DNA from: Roseateles sp. SL47
Lineage (GTDB): Bacteria; Pseudomonadota; Gammaproteobacteria; Burkholderiales; Burkholderiaceae_C
Length of the DNA: 64,000 nt
Assembly (NCBI RefSeq): GCF_026625885.1
Contig: NZ_CP113068.1
Coordinates: 1,550,001 to 1,614,000, forward strand
Direction of reading: 5' to 3'
A model generated the notes under the pieces. It did not search any database. It was not told the DNA's origin and saw only the letters and a list, made by a program, of their open reading frames with translations. Position 1 is the stretch's first letter. Each line of letters opens with the position of its first letter. Positions 21,126 through 27,914 of this stretch are shown here, one piece after another. A program made the position numbers and the translations under genes.

Positions 21126-21155
21126 TTGCTGGCCACATTCCCACAGTGTGATAAT
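21126..21155 (+). promoter_or_regulatory. Candidate sigma70 promoter for corA
   Basis: TTGCTG (21126-21131) and an extended -10 TGTGATAAT (hexamer 21150-21155) are separated by 18 bases. Transcription would start near 21162, giving a 5' leader of about 340 nt before corA at 21504. Confidence 0.45.
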
Positions 21156-21170
21156 TCAGCGTCCCCATCA

Positions 21171-21219
21171 CTGGAGTCCCACTTGGACAGCGACCACCCT
21201 CGGTGGCCGTCCACTCCAG
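21171..21219 (+). promoter_or_regulatory. Long stem-loop at the start of the corA leader
   Basis: The arms CTGGAGT (21171-21177) and ACTCCAG (21213-21219) pair perfectly, and inside them GGAC pairs with GTCC and CCACC with GGTGG around a three-base loop, giving 16 base pairs in 49 nt. It begins about 10 nt after the predicted transcription start, a typical place for a regulatory leader or mRNA-stabilising structure. Function is inferred. Confidence 0.4.
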
Positions 21220-21503
21220 CGTCAAACCGCCGCAGCTGAAGGTCGCCAGTCGCCAGTGCCGTGCCAGTGAGGCTCGTCAGAGGTGTCCAGCCGCCGCTGT
21301 GCCGCTTGTCCGGAGTGAGACGGGCCCTATCCGCCCTGAACCCGCCCTGATCCGCCCCCATTGAGCCCCTTCCGGACGCGCTTCCTCGCGTCATCAAAGA
21401 GGCCGTTCCCCAGCGACCCCGCGCCTGACCCTCCTGCCTCGTCAACGCGCCATCCTGCTCGAGCGTTCGCCTTGAAGCGCGCCGACGCAGACGAAGGACC
21501 TGC

Positions 21504-22493
21504 ATGCTGAATGTGTTCACTCTGGACAATGGCCGCCTCAAGGGCGGGATGGTTCAGGAAGAGATCTCCACCGCTGCCGAACTGAGCGCGGTCACCGGCT
21601 CCGAGCGTCAACCGATCTGGGTGGACCTCGAATCCCCGAGCGCGGAAGAAAAGGACTGGATCCGGGAACGCTTTGGCCTGGTGATCCCCGAAGACATCGT
21701 GGACGAGGATCTGGAGGAATCGGCCCGGTTCTACGAGGAGGACAACGGCGAGCTGCATATCCGCTCCGACTTCCTCATCGACGACATGGAAGCCCCGCGC
21801 AACGTGCGGGTGGCCTTCATCCTTTTCAACAACGTGCTGTTCTCGGTCCACAACGAGGACCTGCCGGTGTTCCGGCTGTTGCGCCTGCGGGCGCGGCGCA
21901 TCCCGGCGCTGATTGAAGATGCCAAGGATGTGCTGCTCAAGCTCTATGACGCCGATGCGGAATATTCCGCGGACGTGCTGGAGGGCATCTACGACAACCT
22001 GGAGAAGGTCAGCGAGCGGGTGCTGAAGAAGGATGTGAACGACACCGAGGCCGGGGAAGTGCTGGCGGCCATCGCACGTGAGGAAGACTTGAACGGGCGC
22101 ATTCGCCGCAATGTGATGGACACCCGCCGTGCGGTCAGCTTCATGATGCGCAGCCGGATGCTCAATGCGGAGCAGTTCGAAGAGTCCCGCCAGATCCTGC
22201 GGGACATCGACTCGCTGGACAGCCACACCGCCTTCCTGTTCGACAAGATCAACTTCCTGATGGATGCGACCGTCGGCTTCATCAACATCAACCAGAACAA
22301 GATCATCAAGATCTTCTCGGTGGCAAGCGTGGCGTTGCTGCCGCCCACCTTGATTGCCAGCGTCTACGGCATGAATTTCCAGGCCATGCCGGAATTGCAC
22401 TGGGAATACGGCTACCCGTTTGCGCTGGGGCTGATGCTGGCCTCGGTGGTGGCGCCGTTTGTGTATTTCCGGCGCAAGGGCTGGTTGGCATGA
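21504..22493 (+). CDS. corA: CorA-family magnesium/cobalt transport protein
   Basis: The 329-residue channel has a large N-terminal cytoplasmic domain, a long stalk helix, and two C-terminal membrane helices. The first ends with the signature YGMNF, the selectivity loop follows (PELHWEYGYP), and the tail is basic (YFRRKGWLA). It mediates Mg2+ (and Co2+/Ni2+) influx. The ATG at 21504 has GAAGGA at 21493-21498. A terminator follows at 22585. Confidence 0.95.
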   Translation: MLNVFTLDNGRLKGGMVQEEISTAAELSAVTGSERQPIWVDLESPSAEEKDWIRERFGLVIPEDIVDEDLEESARFYEEDNGELHIRSDFLIDDMEAPRNVRVAFILFNNVLFSVHNEDLPVFRLLRLRARRIPALIEDAKDVLLKLYDADAEYSADVLEGIYDNLEKVSERVLKKDVNDTEAGEVLAAIAREEDLNGRIRRNVMDTRRAVSFMMRSRMLNAEQFEESRQILRDIDSLDSHTAFLFDKINFLMDATVGFININQNKIIKIFSVASVALLPPTLIASVYGMNFQAMPELHWEYGYPFALGLMLASVVAPFVYFRRKGWLA

Positions 22494-22584
22494 CGCGCTG
22501 GCACGGGTGGCCGAAGAGTGGGCCACCTCCCTACAACGTGCAGATCAGAACCTGACGCCTCCACCCTGAGCCGTCGGTAGACAC

Positions 22585-22610
22585 CAAGGGCCGCCGCCGA
22601 GCGGCCCTTG
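22585..22610 (+). terminator. Rho-independent terminator of corA
   Basis: A perfect 10-bp stem (22585-22594 with 22601-22610, six-base loop) is followed by TTCTGTCTGT. It lies 92 bases after the corA stop. Confidence 0.7.
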
Positions 22611-22664
22611 TTCTGTCTGTGTGCCGCCCCGCACGCCCGGCCTCCGCGCCGTTCTCGACCGCCA

Positions 22665-22697
22665 AGCAAAAAGGGCTTCCGCCAATGCGGAAGCCCT
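22665..22697 (-). terminator. Orphan minus-strand terminator
   Basis: A perfect 11-bp stem (22672-22682 with 22687-22697, loop CAAT) is followed on the minus strand by TTTTTGC, the layout of an intrinsic terminator. No gene is found upstream of it on that strand for 700 bases; the nearest is the peroxidase gene ending at 23396. Confidence 0.6.
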
Positions 22698-22990
22698 AGG
22701 GCAGAAAAGTAGCCTCAAGACGCCCCGTGGCCAACGAGGGAGGGAGGGAGGAGGAGGAGAAAGGCCTCGGGATTGCAGCTTGCGAACAAGCAGGTCTTGC
22801 GGCTGAAAGCGTGAACGAGTGCTGTGAACTTTACTCCCATCAGCTTCCGGGTTGGTAGAAACCCTAAAAGCCCTCGTTGGATCTCGGTGTTTAGACACTA
22901 ACTGGCAACCTTGCCGGTCACCATCCACCGTGGTGGCAAGCTGCGTGCCTGGTGCGCCCTGCAAGTCTTGCCAATCAAGCCGTGCCACAC

Positions 22991-23074
22991 CTTGCACACC
23001 AAACCTTGCACACCAAACCTTGCGCACCACACATTGCACACCACTCCTTGCGCACCACCCCTTGCACACCACAC
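22991..23074. repeat. Six-copy 14-bp tandem repeat
   Basis: Six consecutive 14-base units start at 22991, 23005, 23019, 23033, 23047 and 23061. The first two are identical (CTTGCACACCAAAC) and the rest differ at one to four positions. The unit length is not a multiple of three, and no gene is recognised here. Confidence 0.85.
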
Positions 23075-23395
23075 CAGCGAATTGAGCCTTCCGAACTGGC
23101 GAGGCCCAAACTGACTGCACACGGGCCACACACCGGCCATCGACTGCAGATCAATGAGCGGTGGCAGAGCGGCTGGCGACCGATCGCGAAGCGCTGCACT
23201 GATGTCTATAGTGCAATGCAAGCGACCCGTTGTCATCCCGATTCCGTGGGAAAAAGTGAGCAACTGTCACTGCTGTACCGGCTAGCCGGGACAGCTTTTG
23301 GCAGGCCCAAAGTGGGTCCGCCAATTGCCGGTGACGGGGTCCCTGCGGGCCAGTGCAGCACTCGAAACACCGGTCACACCGGCGCTTCAACCTCG

Positions 23396-24004
23396 TCAGT
23401 TCTGCTTCAGCAACTTCTCCAGCGCCTTGGTGAATTCTGGGCCTTCGGGGTCTACCTTGGAGCCGAAGCTGAGCACCTCTTGCCCATCACGAGAGATCAG
23501 GTATTTGTGGAAGTTCCACTTGGGGGACTGACCGGTACGCTTGGCCAGGTCGGCGAACAGCGGGTTCAGGTCAGACTTGCCGGCTGACACACTGCTTTTG
23601 CTGAACATCGGGAACTTCACGTTGAAGGTGTTCTCGCAGAACTCAGCGATCTCCTTGTTGCTGCCGTATTCCTGATTTCCGAAGTCGCCCGAAGGGAAAC
23701 CCAGGACGACCAGCTCCTTGTACTTGATCGAAAGGGCTTCCAATGCCTTGTATTGCGGCGTAAAGCCGCAGAAGCTTGCGGTGTTGACCACCAGCACCAC
23801 CTTGCCGGCGTACTGACACAAAGCTTGGGGCTTTTCATCTTGCAGGCGCGGAAACTGCCGTTGGAGCAGGTCCGGGCAGTTTGCTGCTGTGCTGGTGGGG
23901 GCTGCTGCGGTGGCGCTGGCGGCGTGGGCAGCCAAGGGCGCACAGGCCACTACCAGCACCAGCGTGAGGCGCCGGAACAGGGTGGAAAAGGAAGGCAGAC
24001 TCAT
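23396..24004 (-). CDS. Exported glutathione-peroxidase-like protein
   Basis: The 202-residue protein has a signal peptide (hydrophobic 13-28, likely cleavage after AHA or ASA) followed by a thioredoxin-fold peroxidase. The peroxidatic residue is a cysteine, Cys79, in NTASFCGFTPQY; the tryptophan-asparagine motif is kept (PKWNFHKYL). The segment normally read PCNQFG is GFPSGDFGNQE here, so the catalytic glutamine of the tetrad is not in its usual place. It probably reduces peroxides in the periplasm with thiol donors. The ATG at 24004 has AGGAG seven bases upstream. Confidence 0.85.
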   Translation of the reverse strand: MSLPSFSTLFRRLTLVLVVACAPLAAHAASATAAAPTSTAANCPDLLQRQFPRLQDEKPQALCQYAGKVVLVVNTASFCGFTPQYKALEALSIKYKELVVLGFPSGDFGNQEYGSNKEIAEFCENTFNVKFPMFSKSSVSAGKSDLNPLFADLAKRTGQSPKWNFHKYLISRDGQEVLSFGSKVDPEGPEFTKALEKLLKQN

Positions 24005-24134
24005 GGAACGCTCCTGGGCGGCATCGGTGGATGCCGTGAGATGTGACAACGTCAATTAGGCCAGAAGCGAGCCGCGTAAGGGTTTGTCATCTTCAGACCG
24101 ATAAAATGCACTGAGTTATCCAAGGAACGTCACC

Positions 24135-25016
24135 ATGCTTTACCCCGAACTCTTCAAGCAACTCGAAGCCGTGCGCTGGAACATGGACACCGATATCCCT
24201 TGGGACAAGTTCGATGCCGCCAAGTTGACCGACGATCAGGCACGCACCATCAAGATGAATGCCATCACGGAATGGTCGGCACTGCCGGCCACCGAGATGT
24301 TCCTGCGTGACAACAAGGACGACAGCGACTTCTCTGCCTTCATGAGCGTGTGGTTTTTCGAAGAGCAGAAGCATTCGCTGGTGCTGATGGAGTACCTGCG
24401 TCGCTTCCGTCCGGACATGGTGCCCACCGAAGCGGAGCTGCATGAAGTGCGCTTTGAATTCGACCCCGCGCCTGCGCTGGAAACACTGATGCTGCACTTC
24501 TGCGGCGAGATCCGCCTGAACCACTGGTACCGCCGTGCGGCTGAATGGCACACCGAGCCGGTGATCAAGGCCATCTACGAAACGCTGTCGCGCGATGAAG
24601 CCCGCCACGGCGGTGCCTATCTGCGCTACATGAAGCGAGCCATGGCCAAGTTCGGTGATGAGGCCAAGGCCGCCTTTGCCAAGGTCGGCGTGCTGATGGC
24701 CAGCGCGCGCCGCACGGCCCAGGCGCTGCATCCGACCAACCTGCATGTGAATGCCAAGCTGTTCCCGCGTGACACCATCCAGAGCCGCCTGCCGGATCCG
24801 GAATGGCTGGAGCGCTGGCTGGACAAGCAGATCCAGTTCGACAGCGTCTGGGAAAACAAGGTGGTGGATCGCATCCTCCACAACATGAGCCTGCTGATGG
24901 AGCGCAGCTTCGCCAGCGTTCAGGAACTCAACCGCTACCGCAAGGAAATCACCCAGCGGGTGGCTGCAGCAGCACAGCAACCGGGCGGGAGCGACCTGTC
25001 CCCGCAGGGCCACTGA
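24135..25016 (+). CDS. Ferritin-like diiron protein (acyl-ACP desaturase-like fold)
   Basis: The 293-residue cytoplasmic helical protein has a complete set of diiron ligands: Glu46 (AITEWSALPATE), EEQKH at 76-80, Glu125 (HFCGEIRLNHWY) and DEARH at 154-158. This pattern fits ferritin-like diiron enzymes related to stearoyl-ACP desaturases and oxygenases; the substrate is unknown. It is transcribed alone, divergent from the peroxidase gene, and ends in a strong terminator, which hints at a shared oxidative-stress context. Confidence 0.75.
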   Translation: MLYPELFKQLEAVRWNMDTDIPWDKFDAAKLTDDQARTIKMNAITEWSALPATEMFLRDNKDDSDFSAFMSVWFFEEQKHSLVLMEYLRRFRPDMVPTEAELHEVRFEFDPAPALETLMLHFCGEIRLNHWYRRAAEWHTEPVIKAIYETLSRDEARHGGAYLRYMKRAMAKFGDEAKAAFAKVGVLMASARRTAQALHPTNLHVNAKLFPRDTIQSRLPDPEWLERWLDKQIQFDSVWENKVVDRILHNMSLLMERSFASVQELNRYRKEITQRVAAAAQQPGGSDLSPQGH

Positions 25017-25040
25017 AACCTGCACGCTGGAGTCAATCAG

Positions 25041-25065
25041 AAAGCCCGCTTCGGCGGGCTTTTGT
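25041..25065 (+). terminator. Rho-independent terminator with UUCG loop
   Basis: A perfect stem of nine (AAAGCCCGC, 25041-25049, with GCGGGCTTT, 25054-25062) closes a TTCG tetraloop and runs into TTTTG. It lies 24 bases after the ferritin-like gene. Confidence 0.85.
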
Positions 25066-25071
25066 ATTGGT

Positions 25072-25111
25072 GGCTACATGGCTACATGGCTACATGGCTA
25101 CATGGCTACAT
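25072..25111. repeat. Five-copy 8-bp tandem repeat GGCTACAT
   Basis: Five perfect consecutive copies of GGCTACAT start right after the terminator at 25041-25065. The array is non-coding and lies 200 bases before gloA. Perfect short repeats of this kind usually vary in number between strains. Confidence 0.9.
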
Positions 25112-25312
25112 GGGTTTTGGGTAATGGGTGACGAGTGATGTCAGTTCGGCCGCACAGCACCGACACCACCCCGCAGCGGCATGCGCACAAGCCCCGACAC
25201 GTGCAGGCAGACCGAGGCGCAGCCACAATGCACTGAACGATTCCAGTCGAGGGGTGGTCTCCGGGACCACCCGCCTTGACGCCCCGTCTTCCCACCTCTT
25301 TGGTCAATCCTC

Positions 25313-25732
25313 ATGAAATACCTGCACACGATGGTCCGCGTGACCGACATCGAAGCCTCCCTGAAGTTCTACCGCGACGCGCTGGGCCTGCAAGTCGTGC
25401 GCCGTTCCGAGCATGAAGCCGGGCGCTTCACGCTGGTCTACCTGGCGGCGCCCGGCGACGAGGACGCGCAGATCGAACTCACCTACAACTGGGATCCGGA
25501 GCCATACACCGGCGGCCGCAATTTCGGCCATGTGGCCTATGCGGTGCCCGACATCTATGCGGCCTGCCAGCGTCTGATGGATCACGGCGTGCTGATCAAC
25601 CGCCCGCCTCGGGACGGGCGCATGGCGTTTGTCCGCTCGCCTGACAACATCTCGGTGGAACTGCTGCAGGACGGTCCGGCTTTGCCCCCGTCAGAGCCCT
25701 GGATCTCCATGCCCAACACCGGCGCGTGGTGA
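25313..25732 (+). CDS. gloA: Lactoylglutathione lyase (glyoxalase I)
   Basis: GloA converts the methylglyoxal-glutathione hemithioacetal to S-lactoylglutathione. The 139-residue protein keeps all four metal ligands by alignment with E. coli GloA: His5 ([10 protein letters not shown]), Glu55 (QIELTYNW), His73 (GHVAYAV) and Glu116 (ISVELLQD). The ATG at 25313 matches the family start. A hairpin-capable stretch (25743-25749 with 25774-25780) follows the stop. Confidence 0.95.
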   Translation: MKYLHTMVRVTDIEASLKFYRDALGLQVVRRSEHEAGRFTLVYLAAPGDEDAQIELTYNWDPEPYTGGRNFGHVAYAVPDIYAACQRLMDHGVLINRPPRDGRMAFVRSPDNISVELLQDGPALPPSEPWISMPNTGAW

Positions 25733-26180
25733 GCTGAGGTGGCCCCAGGGGCCGGGCAAGGTCGCAGGCTTTGCCTGGGGCGTGAGGACACGTGTGAGGA
25801 CACGTGATTCTTCCGCTGGTCAGGTGATGCATCGGGCCCTGATCCCCCAACATCATTCAGTTGCGAGTGTGCTCGCAGACATCAGGTGCGACGAGGAGGG
25901 CGTGATGCTGCAGGACATGGTGCGTAGCGTTGATGCCGGGGCGGCGCTGAACGCAGCACTGAAGGGCGCACTGAATGCAGCGCCGAATGTGACACCGAAT
26001 GTGACACCGAACCCGGCACGGAATGCGACGCCCAAGGTGGCACTGACGAATGCAGCGCTGAACGTGGCGAATCTGGCGGCGCAGGGGGCCGACTTCCACG
26101 TCTTGCGCTGTGCGTCTGCCCACTCGATGCATTGCGCTGATCCGAGTGCAGGCCATGGCGCCAGCCACCACACCGAACCC
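25733..26180. other. Intergenic or leader region before the DUF3034 gene, with in-frame repeats
   Basis: This 448-base stretch is open in the frame of the following gene back to 25629, so part could be an N-terminal extension. It includes two exact 12-base copies of GTGAGGACACGT (25782-25805) and about ten degenerate 12-base units (25944-26066) that encode a four-residue pattern like Ala-Leu-Asn-Ala or Thr-Pro-Asn-Val. No signal peptide or known domain is seen in this part. Confidence 0.45.
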
Positions 26181-27299
26181 ATGCAGGGCACGCGTCAACC
26201 CAACCCGCCGTTGCCTCTTGTGCCCGCAGGGCTGCTGGCGTTTTGTCCTGGGGTCATCCGGCAGCCGCTCGCGACAGCGACGGCCACGCTGGCGACGGTG
26301 ATGATGAGCTTGGGCTGTTGGCAGGTCGCGGCGGCTCAGTCGTCCGGGGTTGCAGGCGAGCCTTCGATGTCATCTTCCGCCGCGTCTTCCGCCACGAGCA
26401 CCCGCAGTGCCACCGCCACGACTACAGCTGGGGCCGCAACAACCTCAGCCACCACTTCCTCCTTCCCGCCACCCAAAGGCAAGCTGTTGCTCACTGGTGG
26501 TGTCAGCAGCATCGACGGCGCGGCCGGTGGTGGGCTCACGCCCTGGGCGTTGACCGGCAGCTATGCCACCGAAGGCCAAATCGGGGCCACGGCGTATTAC
26601 ACCCGCCTGCCGACCCAGGACTACGGACTGAGCGGCTATGGCGCCCTGGTGGCCTTTGGCGAGCGAGCCGAACTCTCGATTGCACGGCAGGACTTTTCCG
26701 CCGGCGGCACGGGCGCTGCACTGGGCCTGCCGGGCCTGCATCTCAAACAGACCCTCCTGGGCACCAAGCTGCGGCTGGGCGGCGATGCGGTCCTGGATGC
26801 CGACACCTGGATGCCGCAACTGGCGCTGGGGCTGGAATACAAGTGGGTGGATGCGGAAGGGCTGAATCCAACCCTGTCCGCCCTCGGGGCCAAGCGCCAC
26901 GGCGTGGATGTGTACCTCAGCGCCACCAAGCTTTTCCTGGCCCAAAGCACGCTGGTGAATCTCACGCTGCGCGCCAGCCGGGCCAATCAGAATGGCCTGC
27001 TGGGTTTTGGAGGGGCGGCGAGCCGCCGTTATTCATTGCTGCCTGAAATGTCGGTGGCCTATCTGCTCAATCGTCACTGGGCGGTCGGCGTGGAATACCG
27101 CATGAAGCCGGACAAGCTCAATCCGTCGGTGCTGGGCGATGCCTTAAAAGAGCAGGACTGGAAGGATGTGTTCGTGGCCTGGGCCCCGAACAAGAACATC
27201 TCGCTGACGGCAGCTTATGTGGACCTGGGCCAGGTGGTGCCAGGGATCCAGCCGCGCCGGCAGCGCGGGGTGTATGGATCGATTCAGTTGGCCTATTGA
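26181..27299 (+). CDS. DUF3034-family, predicted outer-membrane protein
   Basis: The 372-residue product from the ATG at 26181 has a hydrophobic stretch (about 30-55) that may be a signal peptide, a Ser/Thr/Ala-rich linker, then a beta-rich domain beginning PKGKLLLTGGVSSIDGAAGG that I recognise as DUF3034. Alternating hydrophobic strands and an aromatic C-terminus (GSIQLAY) fit an outer-membrane beta-barrel. Start choice is uncertain: the frame is open much further upstream, and a start near the later Met pair MMSLGC would also give an export signal. It is followed 86 bases later by an exported truncated haemoglobin. Confidence 0.65.
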   Translation: MQGTRQPNPPLPLVPAGLLAFCPGVIRQPLATATATLATVMMSLGCWQVAAAQSSGVAGEPSMSSSAASSATSTRSATATTTAGAATTSATTSSFPPPKGKLLLTGGVSSIDGAAGGGLTPWALTGSYATEGQIGATAYYTRLPTQDYGLSGYGALVAFGERAELSIARQDFSAGGTGAALGLPGLHLKQTLLGTKLRLGGDAVLDADTWMPQLALGLEYKWVDAEGLNPTLSALGAKRHGVDVYLSATKLFLAQSTLVNLTLRASRANQNGLLGFGGAASRRYSLLPEMSVAYLLNRHWAVGVEYRMKPDKLNPSVLGDALKEQDWKDVFVAWAPNKNISLTAAYVDLGQVVPGIQPRRQRGVYGSIQLAY

Positions 27300-27385
27300 G
27301 GCAATTGCCCGGCAGACCTGTTGAGCTGGTGACCCGCTGCACGGTGGCCCTGTCGAAGACCGGCCGACCGCATGAGGAGACTTCC

Positions 27386-27910
27386 ATGGCCCGACCTTCC
27401 CGTGTTGTTCCGCTCGTCCGCCTGATGAAGCTGATGAGCTTGATGAACCTGAAGAGGCCGAAGAGTCTGAGGCGCCTCTTCCGGGTACTGCGCAGCCCTG
27501 GGGTCATCCTTCTGATGGGGGCTATGCTGGTTATCGCGCCAGCCCGCGCCGCCGACGATTCGCTGTTCCAGGCGCTGGGTGGTGACGAGGGGGTTGCCCG
27601 AATCAGTGCCGGGCTGGTGGAGCGTGCTTATGCGGATGAACGCATCAAGCACCTGTTCCAGGAGACGAATCCGCGCTTTCTCACGGAGCAACTGCGCAAG
27701 CAGTTTTGTGAATTGTCCGGAGGGCCTTGCAAGTACGACGGGGAGACCATGAAGAACTCCCACGCCAAACTTGGCATCAACAAGGCCCACTTCAATGCGT
27801 TGGTGGAAGATCTCCAACTGGCCATGGACGCTCAGGGTGTTCCGTTTGCGGCGCAGAACCGTTTGCTGGCCTTGCTGGCACCGATGTATAGGGATGTCGT
27901 CACACGGTGA
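27386..27910 (+). CDS. Exported group 1 truncated haemoglobin
   Basis: The 174-residue protein begins with a long basic and hydrophobic leader (membrane stretch about 38-52, likely cleavage after APARA), then a truncated globin: SLFQALGGDEGVARI at the start of the fold, the family motif CELSGGPCKYDG, and the proximal His126 in SHAKLGI followed by HFNALVEDL. Export of a globin suggests a periplasmic role in NO or O2 chemistry. The ATG at 27386 has AGGAGA at 27375-27380. The gene follows the DUF3034 gene, probably in one operon. Confidence 0.85.
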   Translation: MARPSRVVPLVRLMKLMSLMNLKRPKSLRRLFRVLRSPGVILLMGAMLVIAPARAADDSLFQALGGDEGVARISAGLVERAYADERIKHLFQETNPRFLTEQLRKQFCELSGGPCKYDGETMKNSHAKLGINKAHFNALVEDLQLAMDAQGVPFAAQNRLLALLAPMYRDVVTR

Positions 27911-27914
27911 GCCG

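Larger units (their letters stand above)
20610..21503. other. Long intergenic region between hpf and corA
   Basis: About 890 bases hold no recognisable gene. Open frames here (for example 20850-21239 on the plus strand) are Arg-rich and resemble no known family. Visible elements are a 14-base palindrome GCGCCC-TT-GGGCGC at 20642-20655 in the hpf leader, a promoter-like site at 21126-21155 and a long hairpin at 21171-21219 in the probable corA leader. Confidence 0.5.
22494..23395. other. Non-coding region with two hairpins and a tandem repeat
   Basis: About 900 bases hold no convincing gene. The stretch contains the corA terminator, a second perfect hairpin that would terminate minus-strand transcription (22665-22697), and a six-copy 14-base tandem repeat (22991-23074). 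A palindrome CCGGCTAGCCGG lies at 23278-23289. Confidence 0.5.

Noticed and set aside
20850..21239. Possible small protein in the hpf-corA gap
   Set aside because: Arg/Trp-rich start, no ribosome binding site, no resemblance to any family, and it overlaps the predicted corA promoter.
22665..22960. 6S RNA on the minus strand
   Set aside because: The stretch ends in a good terminator but shows none of the conserved 6S closing stem and bubble sequence that I can recognise.
22991..23074. CRISPR array
   Set aside because: Units are 14 bases and contiguous, with no spacers and no cas genes nearby.
23396..24004. Selenocysteine in the peroxidase
   Set aside because: The active-site codon encodes cysteine, with no in-frame TGA.
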